Part shown: piece after piece, positions 1-7,336 of the stretch
Position numbering within the stretch: position 1 is the stretch's first letter
Layout: each line of letters opens with the position of its first letter
Source: JAQGMJ01 sp036498945
GTDB lineage: Bacteria > Pseudomonadota > Gammaproteobacteria > Burkholderiales > JAEUOS01
NCBI GenBank assembly: GCA_036498945.1
Contig: DASYEQ010000063.1
Span: forward strand, 1-64,000
Direction of reading: 5' to 3'
DNA length: 64,000 nt
Notes under the pieces: generated by a model
What the model was told of the DNA's origin: nothing
Database searches by the model: none
Seen by the model: the letters and a program-made list of their open reading frames with translations, nothing else
Position numbers and translations under genes: made by a program

Positions 1-1
1 C

Positions 2-832
2 TTCTTTCGCGCCGGCAAACTGTTCGACGCCTCCGGGCGCTTGCTGGGCTTCGAAGAAATGGAACAGGAAGTACGCGACGCCCTGGTGATCGGCGGCACC
101 TGGCGCAAGGGCGAACCAGAGATCCGTTTCCGCATGCCCAACCGCGAGCCGGCGCTGCGCGCACTGGAACGGGTGCATGAACGCCTCGACAAGCTCAACG
201 AAGCGCATTACGCCGCGCTGGAAAGGGAGGAGAGGCGCGCGCCGCGCGAAGCGCCGGGGCTGGCGCGGCAGGGCACTGTACCGCAAGGCATGTGGACGGC
301 GCTGCATCTCGAAGAGGCCGCGCCACCGCGAACAGAAGAGGGTGGGGCGCCGGTTGGTCCCCCAGTGCCGCCGGCTGAAGCCGCCGCGCCGGCGGACAAT
401 GTTGCCGAAAAAACTCATGGTTTCTCAGGGTCGGCGACCACAAGTGAAGTAAAACCGCCGCCGGCGACCACAACTGTGGTCGAACAGCAGGTCGCGTCAA
501 TTGCGGCAACGCCAGCCTCTCCCTCGCTAGCGAGAAGCAACACCAACCCCGGTGCGCCGCTGATCAAGCGCCACGACCCGGACCTGATGTGGGGCGGCAA
601 GCGCAAGCAGGTGGAATGGGAGCCGGGGCTGGCGCAGCAGGAGCATATGGCGCGAGCGCGGCACGCGGAGCTGGACGACGAGGTGAGGCGCAATCTCGAA
701 GCACGCGGCGGGCGCGTCAAGCCGGGGCCGCTGCGGCCACAGGGACTGCCGCCGGGGTACAACCCGCCGTGGCTACGGGACGACCGGCCGCAGTTCGCGA
801 TTGGGGCCGGGGAGTGCTCGCTGGATGATTGA
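2..832 (+). CDS. Unidentified protein, 5'-truncated by the window edge; terminase-small-subunit-like segment
   Basis: The frame is open from base 2, so the true start lies left of the window; a TTG at 41 is only an in-frame internal candidate. The first 75 or so residues read FDxxGRLLxFEEM, then EIRFRMPNREPALRALERVHERLDKL. This resembles the C-terminal part of phage terminase small subunits (Terminase_2), where an acidic D-G-x-L loop is followed by a helix ending in DKLKALELLGKHL. That likeness is by eye and weak. The middle (about residues 85-175 from the TTG) is Ala/Pro/Thr-rich low complexity, and the C-terminus is Arg/Pro-rich. No other phage gene is visible. It could equally be a lineage-specific hypothetical protein. 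Confidence 0.5.
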   Translation, partial: FFRAGKLFDASGRLLGFEEMEQEVRDALVIGGTWRKGEPEIRFRMPNREPALRALERVHERLDKLNEAHYAALEREERRAPREAPGLARQGTVPQGMWTALHLEEAAPPRTEEGGAPVGPPVPPAEAAAPADNVAEKTHGFSGSATTSEVKPPPATTTVVEQQVASIAATPASPSLARSNTNPGAPLIKRHDPDLMWGGKRKQVEWEPGLAQQEHMARARHAELDDEVRRNLEARGGRVKPGPLRPQGLPPGYNPPWLRDDRPQFAIGAGECSLDD

Positions 833-850
833 AGACACGTTCTACCGCGC

Positions 851-876
851 GGGATTCCCGCTTTCGCGAGAATGAC
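851..876. repeat. Single copy of a dispersed ATTCCCGC...GCGGGAAT-type palindrome
   Basis: Arms ATTCCCGC (854-861) and GCGAGAAT (866-873) pair with one mismatch around a TTTC loop and are flanked by GGG and GAC. The string closely matches a short palindrome (GGATTCCCGC, loop, GCGGGAATGAC) scattered in many beta- and gammaproteobacterial genomes. It sits just past the stop of the first gene. Confidence 0.5.
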
Positions 877-963
877 AAGTGAGGAGATTGGCAACGCATG
901 GGCGAGACGTGGCGCAAAAAAACGCGCCCCGTAGAGCGCGCTTTAGTTTTGAGCAGCAGCGCT

Positions 964-1938
964 TTATTGTTGCAGTGCCGTCGGCGTCTGGGAGCGCACG
1001 TTTGCGCCCAGCGCCAGTTTGCGTAATTGCGCGATATCACGCAGCGGCGGGGCCCCGTACAGGCGGCTGTATTCACGGGAAAATTGCGAGGGGCTTTCGT
1101 AGCCGACGCGGTGGCCGGCGGAGGCGGCGTCCTGCATTTCGGTGAGCATCAGGCGCCGCGCTTCCTGCAGGCGCAGTTGCTTCTGGTATTGCAGGGGGCT
1201 TAGCGCGGTGACCGCCTTGAAGTGGTGGTGCAGCGAGCTCTCGCTCATGTGCACGGTCTTGGCGAGGTCTTCGATGCGCAGCGGGCGCGCGTAGTTGGTC
1301 TTCAGCCAGTCGATGGCGCGCGAGATCTGGCCGGTCTGGCTTTCTGCCACGGCGAGGTTGCGCAGGCGCGGACCGAGTTCGCCGGTGAGCAGGCGATAGA
1401 TCAGCTCGCGCTCGATCATCGGCGCGAGTACGGCGATGTCCTGCGGGCTGTCGAGCAGGCGCGCCAGGCGCAGCACGGGGTCGAGCAGTTCGACGGTGAG
1501 CTGGCCTACCGCCATGGCGCGGCCGGAGGCGGAGGGCGGCTTGGAGAGGCTCATCTCGCTCATCAGCGCGCCGATGCGCCGCGGGTCGAGGTCGAACATG
1601 AAGCAGAGGTAGGGCTCTTCCTCGGAAGCGCGGGTGACGCGGCCGATCACCGGCAGGTCGACCGAGCTGACCAGATAGCGGCTTTGGTCGTAGAGGAAGC
1701 TGTCTTCGCCCAGCGTCACGTGCTTTTCGCCCTGAGCGATCAGGGCGAGAGCGGGCTTGTAGACGCCGCAACTGCCGCCGGGGGTGGTCTGCGTGCCGCG
1801 AATGAGGGTCAGGCCTGGAATGGCGGTCTTGTGGATGCCATTGGCGCCGGAGTATCGTTCAATCACGGCCGAAAGTTCGCGCTGGTACCACGCGACGGAC
1901 GGCCGGCTGGAAGTAGGCGGAATGTCGGTGAGGAGCAT
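964..1938 (-). CDS. AraC-family transcriptional regulator with AraC_N-type sensor domain
   Basis: A 324-residue regulator. The N-terminal half is the cupin-like AraC_N domain (PF06719 type; GVYKPALALIAQGEKHV and YDQSRYLVSSVDLPV are typical). The C-terminal 100 residues hold the paired HTH of AraC/XylS proteins: RIEDLAKTVHMSESSLHHHFK, then GYESPSQFSREYSRLYGAPP. This group resembles YqhC, which usually activates adjacent oxidoreductase genes, but no such gene adjoins here. I start at the ATG giving MLLTDIPP; a TTG 39 bases upstream is also in frame and neither has a clear ribosome-binding site. The effector is unknown. Confidence 0.85.
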   Translation of the reverse strand: MLLTDIPPTSSRPSVAWYQRELSAVIERYSGANGIHKTAIPGLTLIRGTQTTPGGSCGVYKPALALIAQGEKHVTLGEDSFLYDQSRYLVSSVDLPVIGRVTRASEEEPYLCFMFDLDPRRIGALMSEMSLSKPPSASGRAMAVGQLTVELLDPVLRLARLLDSPQDIAVLAPMIERELIYRLLTGELGPRLRNLAVAESQTGQISRAIDWLKTNYARPLRIEDLAKTVHMSESSLHHHFKAVTALSPLQYQKQLRLQEARRLMLTEMQDAASAGHRVGYESPSQFSREYSRLYGAPPLRDIAQLRKLALGANVRSQTPTALQQ

Positions 1939-2058
1939 GTCGTTTCGAAGGAGGGGGTAGGCGCTTAGCTTACCCAATCCGCCGCTGCTTTGATATGCGA
2001 CTTAGCTCGGATTTACAGAATCAGGCAATAACTTTGCGGGATTGTGCAGGCGCAATAG

Positions 2059-2394
2059 TCAGGTCGCCGGTGGGCTTATTTGCGCCAGGGCTTGGCGGAT
2101 CGCTTCGGCATCGGCCGGGCGCACCAGCTTGGCGACTTGCGCGCCGTCGCGCAGGAACACCAGGGTGGGCCAGAGCTTGACGCCGAAGGCGCGCCCGAGC
2201 GGGCGGCCGGGGCCGTCTTCCACCTTGATCAGGCGCATCTCGCCGTGGCCGGCAAAGGCTTCCCCGATCAGCGGCTGGGCGCGGCGGCAATGGCCGCACC
2301 AGTTGGTGCCGAATTCGACGACGGTGGCACCGGTGAGCGCGTCGAGCTCGGCGCGGGTGAGGGTTTCGGGGGCGAAGGGGTCGGTGGGGCGCAT
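2059..2394 (-). CDS. Thioredoxin-family protein
   Basis: A 111-residue thioredoxin fold protein with the redox motif WCGHC (residues 32-36) after VVEFGTNW, and the cis-Pro region LWPTLVFLRDG near residue 75. There is no signal peptide, so it should be cytoplasmic. The WCGHC active site differs from the WCGPC of housekeeping thioredoxin, and the N-terminus (APETLTRAELDAL) is atypical, so this is an accessory thioredoxin with unknown substrate. It is the last gene of the arsR-led run and is separated from the preceding gene by a 9-bp hairpin that may attenuate transcription. Confidence 0.85.
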   Translation of the reverse strand: MRPTDPFAPETLTRAELDALTGATVVEFGTNWCGHCRRAQPLIGEAFAGHGEMRLIKVEDGPGRPLGRAFGVKLWPTLVFLRDGAQVAKLVRPADAEAIRQALAQISPPAT

Positions 2395-2417
2395 GGCTTG
2401 GAATACCGGGCAGGTGG

Positions 2418-2440
2418 GTCAAGGAGAAGCGCTCCTTGAC
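2418..2440. terminator. Perfect 9-bp hairpin between the SRPBCC gene and the thioredoxin-like gene
   Basis: GTCAAGGAG (2418-2426), loop AAGCG, CTCCTTGAC (2432-2440) pair perfectly. No U-tract follows on the minus strand, so this is not a canonical rho-independent terminator. It may attenuate or process the mRNA. Confidence 0.4.
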
Positions 2441-2487
2441 CGGTGATGCCCAAGTATATGGAGCCCGGGCGCCCCGCTTCAACCGCT

Positions 2488-2976
2488 TTACATCGTCGGC
2501 AAATAGGCCTCCAGCCGGTCGATGGTCTGGTTGCCCCCTTCGATGGCGTGGTATTTCTCCACCACCATGGCGCGCTGCTCGGCGGAGGAAAAGAGGCTCT
2601 TCATCGTCAGCCAGGTCTTGCCGTGCACGGCCTCGAAGGTGAGGGTGACGTGGAACACGCCTTGGTCTTTCCAGTCGCCGTGAAGGTAGACCAGGCGCTC
2701 GGGGCTTTTCACTTCGAGGTAGTGCACCTTGTTGTCGAAGTCGCCTTGCGATCCACCGCGCATCATGTAGATCCAGTCGCCGCCTGCGCGCACGTCCATC
2801 GACGTGGTCTCGTTGCGAAAGCCGGTGGGGCCCCACCAGTTGTCGACGTGCTTGGGGTCGGTGAAGGCGGCAAACACCAGTTCGCGCGGCGCGGCGATCA
2901 GGCGGGTGATGATGATTTCGCGGTCGGCGGTGTCACCCGCATTTTCGTGACCGGCGGGGAATTGGCTGGCGCTCAT
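2488..2976 (-). CDS. SRPBCC (AHSA1-like) domain protein
   Basis: A 162-residue single-domain AHSA1/START-superfamily protein. Diagnostic strings are ITRLIAAPRELVFAAFTDPKH, VDNWWGPTGF and, near the end, EKYHAIEGGNQTIDRLEAYL. These small hydrophobic-pocket proteins are often encoded with ArsR-type regulators, as here, and commonly have no assigned ligand. The start is supported by CAGGAG seven bases upstream. It is a paralogue of each half of the double-domain protein two genes upstream, and lies 30 nt after yceI in the same orientation. Confidence 0.88.
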   Translation of the reverse strand: MSASQFPAGHENAGDTADREIIITRLIAAPRELVFAAFTDPKHVDNWWGPTGFRNETTSMDVRAGGDWIYMMRGGSQGDFDNKVHYLEVKSPERLVYLHGDWKDQGVFHVTLTFEAVHGKTWLTMKSLFSSAEQRAMVVEKYHAIEGGNQTIDRLEAYLPTM

Positions 2977-3006
2977 GGAGGGCTCCTGTGTCTTGTCGGA
3001 TGGCGG

Positions 3007-3579
3007 TTATTGGGCGGCAAGGGCTTCGACCTGGATGCGCAGCACCACATCCATCTTCATGCCCCATTCCTTGCCGATTGGCATGCCGAAGTCTTCGCGA
3101 TTGATGGTGGCTTGTGCGTCGGCGCCGCACCAGTCGCGCTTGAAGATGGGGTGCGGTATGCACTTGAAGGAGGTGATGGTCAGCGTGACCGGCTTGGTGA
3201 CGCCGTGCAGGGTGAGTTCGCCGTTCACCTTGGTGGGCGCGCCGTTGCTGAAGGCCTCCAGCTTGCCCTTGTAGGTGACCTTGGGGTACTTCTTGATGTC
3301 GAGCAGGTCTTTGCTGACCGCCCACTTGTTCAGGCTCTTCAGGCCGAAGTCGATGCTGGCCGCATCGGTGGTGACTTCCACCGTGCCGGCACCTGCGGCC
3401 TTGTCCAGGCTGATGCTGCCGGCGCTCTTGACGAACTTGCCGCGCCAGGTGGACATGCCCATGTGGTCGGCCTCGAAGCTCGGGTAGGTGTGCTCGGGGT
3501 CTACCTTGTAGGTAACGGGAGCGGCAAGGGCTTGCGCGCAGGCGAGGAGGGCAAGCGCGCCGAGAAGGGGTTTGAACAT
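3007..3579 (-). CDS. YceI-family periplasmic lipid-binding-like protein
   Basis: A 190-residue YceI protein. The start MFKPLLGALALLACAQALAA is an ordinary signal peptide preceded by AAGGA, so I reject longer in-frame starts. The mature part begins with VTYKVDPEHTYPSFEADHMGMSTWRGKF, the first strands of the YceI lipocalin-like barrel. FGLKSLNKWAVSKDLLDIKKYP and LTLHGVTKPVTLTI are also family-typical. Members bind isoprenoid or amphiphilic molecules in the periplasm. It sits between two AHSA1-type genes, so three pocket proteins are co-transcribed, suggesting a shared hydrophobic ligand or stress (inference). Confidence 0.9.
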   Translation of the reverse strand: MFKPLLGALALLACAQALAAPVTYKVDPEHTYPSFEADHMGMSTWRGKFVKSAGSISLDKAAGAGTVEVTTDAASIDFGLKSLNKWAVSKDLLDIKKYPKVTYKGKLEAFSNGAPTKVNGELTLHGVTKPVTLTITSFKCIPHPIFKRDWCGADAQATINREDFGMPIGKEWGMKMDVVLRIQVEALAAQ

Positions 3580-3631
3580 GGAGTGTCCTTTTGGGATCGT
3601 TTGAATCTTCGAGGTCGATGGGATGAAGGTG

Positions 3632-4657
3632 TCAGTGGGTATCGAGCAGTGCGGCGAGACGGTCCATGCTTTCGCTCCAGCCTTGCACCGCGCCGAGGTC
3701 GCGATGCGCGTTGCGTTCAATGGCGCTATGGAAGCGATCGACGACGGTGAGCCAGGTGCCGCCGTCGCGCTTTTCGAGGGTGATGATGAGTGTCAGCGGT
3801 CCTTCGGGGGCATCGGGTGCTTCGCCGTGCTCGACGCGAAACTTGCGGATCGTGTCGTGCCACGCTTGCGGATGCGCGGAGAGGTCGATGCGCATCACCA
3901 GGCGCGCGGGCGGCACCACTTCCTCGAACACGCCATGGACCGGGTAGTCGATACCGTCGGGCGCGCGCATGGTGACGTTCCATACGCCGCCCACGCGCGC
4001 ATCGCTTTCGCACACCGGGTTGGTCATGATTTTCGGACCCCACCACTGCGCCAGCTGCTTCGCATCGGTGAAGGCGGCGAATACCAGCTCGCGCGGCGCG
4101 GCGATCTGGCGCGACAGCACGAGATCGCTGCCGGGCGAGGAGACGAAGCTGGCGCGGGGCAGGTAGGCTTCGAGCAGGTCGAGGTTGTCGTTCCAGCCCT
4201 CCTCCCAGCCTTCGCGCATGAACTCGAGGGTGAAGGACGGGTCGCGGTCCGGCACCAGGAAGAGTTCGCCTTCGAGGGTGAGGCGGGTCGCGGCGCCTTC
4301 ATCGGCGAAGGTGATGGTGTGGCGCGCCTGGTGGAACAGGCGGCCGTCCATCTCGCATTGCTCGTCGTAGGAGAGGCGGGCGCCCGGCGTGATCTCGCGG
4401 TAGACGATGCGGCTTTCGATCTTCGCACCGTTGGGCGCAAGCATGCGAAAGCGCAGCAGGCCGCCGACGCGGAAATCCATCGTATCGAGATGGACCTCGG
4501 TGAGCGCCTTGGGGCGCCACCACTGCTCGACGTGGCGGCGCTCGCTCCAGGCGGCGAACACCAGTTCGCGCGGGGCGTTGACCAGGCGGGTGATGGTGAC
4601 GTGGCGGTCGTTTTGTGAAGCCCCCAGGCTTGCGGCCATGGCGTTGGCGGTACTCAT
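3632..4657 (-). CDS. Tandem AHSA1/SRPBCC two-domain protein
   Basis: A 341-residue protein with two AHSA1-like domains. Domain 1 opens with ITRLVNAPRELVFAAWSERRHVEQWWRP and closes with WEEGWNDNLDLLEAYLPRA. Domain 2 opens with LSRQIAAPRELVFAAFTDAKQLAQWWGP and closes with VQGWSESMDRLAALL. The frame stays open far upstream, but that part is a shadow of arsR; the real start is the ATG preceded by AAAGGAG. This ATG overlaps the arsR stop by four bases (ATGA), so translation is probably coupled. The two domains differ enough to suggest an old duplication. Ligand unknown. Confidence 0.9.
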   Translation of the reverse strand: MSTANAMAASLGASQNDRHVTITRLVNAPRELVFAAWSERRHVEQWWRPKALTEVHLDTMDFRVGGLLRFRMLAPNGAKIESRIVYREITPGARLSYDEQCEMDGRLFHQARHTITFADEGAATRLTLEGELFLVPDRDPSFTLEFMREGWEEGWNDNLDLLEAYLPRASFVSSPGSDLVLSRQIAAPRELVFAAFTDAKQLAQWWGPKIMTNPVCESDARVGGVWNVTMRAPDGIDYPVHGVFEEVVPPARLVMRIDLSAHPQAWHDTIRKFRVEHGEAPDAPEGPLTLIITLEKRDGGTWLTVVDRFHSAIERNAHRDLGAVQGWSESMDRLAALLDTH

Positions 4658-5001
4658 TTCTCGGCTCCTTTGGCTTGTTGCGCTTGCAATTCGCGCAGGT
4701 AATCTTCCAGGCGGTCCAGGCGCTGCTCCCACAGCTGGCGGTATTGCTCCAGGTATTCGGTTACCTGCTGCAGCGGCTGCGCCTCGATGCGGCAGGGGCG
4801 CCATTGCGCCTGCCGCCCCTGCGAAATCAGGCCGGCGCGCTGCAGCACCTTCAGGTGCTTGGTCACCGCCGGCAGGGTCATCTCGAACGGTTCGGCTAGC
4901 TCCTTCACCGAGGATTCGCCCGTCGCCAGGCGCGCCAGAATGGCGCGGCGGGTCGGGTCGGCAAGCGCGGCGAAGGTGGCGCTCAGGGAATCGGTGTGCA
5001 T
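4654..5001 (-). CDS. ArsR/SmtB-family winged-helix repressor
   Basis: A 115-residue regulator starting FAALADPTRRAILARLATGESSVKELAEPF, with recognition helix MTLPAVTKHLKVLQRAGLI, the standard ArsR HTH. I see no metal-binding CxC or similar site, and the Glu/Gln-rich C-terminal helix replaces it. It belongs to the metal-independent ArsR group commonly encoded beside SRPBCC genes. It is first in the minus-strand operon and overlaps the next gene by four bases. A promoter with a perfect palindrome lies immediately upstream, so autorepression is likely. No Shine-Dalgarno sequence precedes the ATG. Confidence 0.92.
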   Translation of the reverse strand: MHTDSLSATFAALADPTRRAILARLATGESSVKELAEPFEMTLPAVTKHLKVLQRAGLISQGRQAQWRPCRIEAQPLQQVTEYLEQYRQLWEQRLDRLEDYLRELQAQQAKGAEK

Positions 5002-5007
5002 ATAAAA

Positions 5008-5062
5008 CCAATAAGTTAATTAACTTATTGGTAAAGTACACCTGACCCGAACGGACTGTCAA
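5008..5062 (-). promoter_or_regulatory. arsR promoter with perfect 24-bp palindromic operator
   Basis: On the minus strand a consensus -35 TTGACA (5062-5057) is followed after 18 bases by TACTTT (5038-5033) as a possible -10. Directly downstream, 5008-5031 is a perfect palindrome with arms CCAATAAGTTAA and TTAACTTATTGG, covering the expected transcription start and early leader. It ends six bases before the arsR ATG. A dimeric ArsR protein bound there would block initiation or clearance. Confidence 0.75.
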
Positions 5063-5081
5063 GCGGCTTTTGCGGCTGGCG

Positions 5082-5104
5082 AAAAAAACGGGGCTCAAGG
5101 CCCC
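5082..5104 (-). terminator. Rho-independent terminator after the 5.1-6.1 kb gene
   Basis: On the minus strand a GC hairpin (GGGGC, loop, GCCCC) is followed by G and seven T's. It lies 27 bases beyond the stop of the upstream minus-strand gene and insulates it from the arsR promoter. Confidence 0.8.
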
Positions 5105-5131
5105 GGGGTTTTGGACTGCAAGCGCCTGATT

Positions 5132-6142
5132 TCAGGCTCTTTTCAGCTCTTGCCGTTCTAGGTCATGGAGGGCCGTACGGCGCACGCCGAAGCGCAATTC
5201 GCCCTTGTCCTGGGTCAGCATGTCGGGCAGAAGCTGCGGGTGGGTACGGGCGGCCCATGCCTTGAAGTTGCTGCACCAGACTTCGAATTCGAGCTTTTTC
5301 GCCGCCTCGGCGGCGGCCAGGAGGCGCGTCCAGGCCCAAGCGCTGGGGTGCTCGGCGACGCGCGGCAACAGCGAATCGATCACTTTCTCGTGTTCGCCGC
5401 TCATGATGCACAGGTCGAAATAGGCGGCGAGGTCGCCGTCGGCCAGGTCGGTGGTGCGCAGCACCGCCGCCTCCAGTTGCGCACCGGACTCCTGCAAAAA
5501 GCGCTGCTGCTCGGCGGCGCTCATCACCGTGCTGCCGAAGATGGGCTCGGTGGGGTTGGTGGTTTCCATCACCATCACGCCCGGCGAAGTGGCGCCGGCG
5601 GTGTCCTTGCGTTCACCCGCGGGTGCCGCGACGATGCGCTTGCGTGCCGGCTTGTCCTTCCCGGCCTCGGTTTGCGGCAGCGGCAGCGGCTGCGCCAGGG
5701 CTTCGCCGAGCTGGCGCGCCGCCTGGTTCATCTCGCGGGTATTGAGTTCGCCGGGCACCTCCTCGTGGGCGCCCATCAATACCGAAGTCGGCGTGGGGTC
5801 GACGCGTATGGATTTCGCCAGCCCCGGCACCGCCTCCAATAGCTCGCGCAAGGGGCTGACCTCCGGAATGCGGCGCTCCACCGACACCAGCTCGCGCACC
5901 AGCTCCACCATCGCCTCATGCGGGATGCGCACGCGCTGGTCGTTGCGCGTGACGGTGGTCTCAAGGCGGTGCAGACGCGGCAGCGCGCGCCGCGATCCCG
6001 GCGTGCGCAGGATGGCGCGCAGGTCGAGCAGGTACTCCTTCTTGCGCTCCAGGTCGAGCAGGAAGATGTACTCCGGCGCCGTCGCGGGCTTTTGCCTGGG
6101 GCCGATTTCTTGCGTGAGGATTTTCTTGATCGAGGAAAGCAT
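5132..6142 (-). CDS. Hypothetical cytoplasmic protein
   Basis: A 336-residue protein I cannot assign. The N-terminal third (LSSIKKILTQEIG, YIFLLDLERKKEYLLDLRAILRTPGSRRALPRLHRLE) is helical and charged. The middle (residues 140-210) is Pro/Ala/Lys-rich, probably a linker. The C-terminal 120 residues (YFDLCIMSGEHEKVIDSLL, WCSNFKAWAARTHPQ) look like helical-repeat or FimV/TPR-like scaffolding. There is no signal peptide or membrane segment. The ATG giving MLSSIKKI is preferred over a TTG 33 bases upstream. It is transcribed alone and ends in a strong terminator. A protein-interaction role is only a guess. Confidence 0.7.
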   Translation of the reverse strand: MLSSIKKILTQEIGPRQKPATAPEYIFLLDLERKKEYLLDLRAILRTPGSRRALPRLHRLETTVTRNDQRVRIPHEAMVELVRELVSVERRIPEVSPLRELLEAVPGLAKSIRVDPTPTSVLMGAHEEVPGELNTREMNQAARQLGEALAQPLPLPQTEAGKDKPARKRIVAAPAGERKDTAGATSPGVMVMETTNPTEPIFGSTVMSAAEQQRFLQESGAQLEAAVLRTTDLADGDLAAYFDLCIMSGEHEKVIDSLLPRVAEHPSAWAWTRLLAAAEAAKKLEFEVWCSNFKAWAARTHPQLLPDMLTQDKGELRFGVRRTALHDLERQELKRA

Positions 6143-6233
6143 GGGACAACCAGACTGCGATCGCGGTAAGACCAACGGCGGGTGCGGAGAAATGATGGTG
6201 GTGCTCCGCGCACATGCAAAGTACGCGCCGGGC

Positions 6234-7223
6234 CTATCCCCCGCCGACCTCCACGATCACTTTGCCGATTTCGGCGCCTGACTCCACCGCGAGATGGGCG
6301 TCGATCAACTGCGCCAAAGGGAAGGTCCTGGCGATCTGGTGCGCCGCCGCGCCGCCGGCGAGCCAGGCGTTGACGTCGCGCGCGGCTTCCGCCATCGCCT
6401 GTTGCGGCATGTCGTAGACCAGCACCCACAGCACCTGCAGGTTCTTCGGCATCATCTGGTAGAAGGGTAGCACCGGTTGCGGCGCCCCCATCGAGGCATA
6501 AGTGGCAATACTCCCGCCTGTTTTGATGCATGCCAGCGTAGCGGCGAGATTGCCGCCGAAGTCCACCTCGACCACGTGGTCGAGGCCCGCATTGCCGGTC
6601 AGCGCCATCACCCGCTCGGCGACTTTCTCGCTCTTGTAGTTGATCACCGCGTCGGCGCCGGCGCGCTCGGCCACGGCCATCTTCTGCGCCGAACTGGCGG
6701 TGGCGATCACTCGCGCGCCGCCCCACTTGGCGAGCTGGATGGCGTAAAAGCCCACCGCACCGGCACCGCCGGTCACCAGCACCGTCTTGTTCTCCACCGG
6801 CCCGAGGCCGAACACGGCGCGGTGCGCGGTCATCGCCGGCACTCCCAGGCCCGCGGCCGCCGCAAGCGGTGTGTTGGCCGGCAGCGGGTAAGCTCGCCCG
6901 GGGAGAGTCACCGCATATTCGGCGGCGGTGCCGAAGGGCCGCTGCCACGCCGTGCTGTGCAGCCAGACGCGCTCGCCCAGTCGCTTGGGGTCGACACCGG
7001 CGCCGACCTGGTCGATCACGCCGGAACCATCCATGTCCGGAATCACGCGCGGGAAGGGAATGGCGCCGCTGAAGCCGCCGCGGCGCTTGACGTCGGAAGG
7101 ATTGACGCCGGAGTAGGCAATTTTCACGCGGATTTCACCCGGGCCCGCCTGCGGGTCCGGCATCTCGCCATGGGTCAGCACCTCGCGTGCCGCGCCGATG
7201 CGTTCATACCAGACTGCCTTCAT
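6234..7223 (-). CDS. Zeta-crystallin-like NADPH:quinone oxidoreductase (MDR superfamily)
   Basis: A 329-residue medium-chain dehydrogenase/reductase. MKAVWYERIGAAREVL opens the GroES-like domain and YSGVNPSDVKRRGGF is the quinone-reductase signature. VLVTGGAGAVGFYAIQLAKWGGARVIATASS is the Rossmann nucleotide fold. The catalytic-zinc Cys/His set of alcohol dehydrogenases is absent, as expected for QOR-type enzymes. Start chosen at ATG with GGAGG just upstream. It probably reduces quinones or enones with NADPH. It stands alone, divergent from mntH. Confidence 0.88.
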   Translation of the reverse strand: MKAVWYERIGAAREVLTHGEMPDPQAGPGEIRVKIAYSGVNPSDVKRRGGFSGAIPFPRVIPDMDGSGVIDQVGAGVDPKRLGERVWLHSTAWQRPFGTAAEYAVTLPGRAYPLPANTPLAAAAGLGVPAMTAHRAVFGLGPVENKTVLVTGGAGAVGFYAIQLAKWGGARVIATASSAQKMAVAERAGADAVINYKSEKVAERVMALTGNAGLDHVVEVDFGGNLAATLACIKTGGSIATYASMGAPQPVLPFYQMMPKNLQVLWVLVYDMPQQAMAEAARDVNAWLAGGAAAHQIARTFPLAQLIDAHLAVESGAEIGKVIVEVGGG

Positions 7224-7336
7224 CTCCCCTCCGCTCACGGCGCTATCGCCGCGATAGAAAAAACCGTACCGCGCACAAATTATATTGCACTAACATGTGA
7301 CCGCAATTACATCCACCTTATGCACTGACCGCGCGC

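Noticed and set aside
4658..5098. N-terminal extension of the double AHSA1 protein through arsR
   Set aside because: It would overlap the whole arsR gene in another frame; a strong AAAGGAG and ATG mark the real start at 4657.
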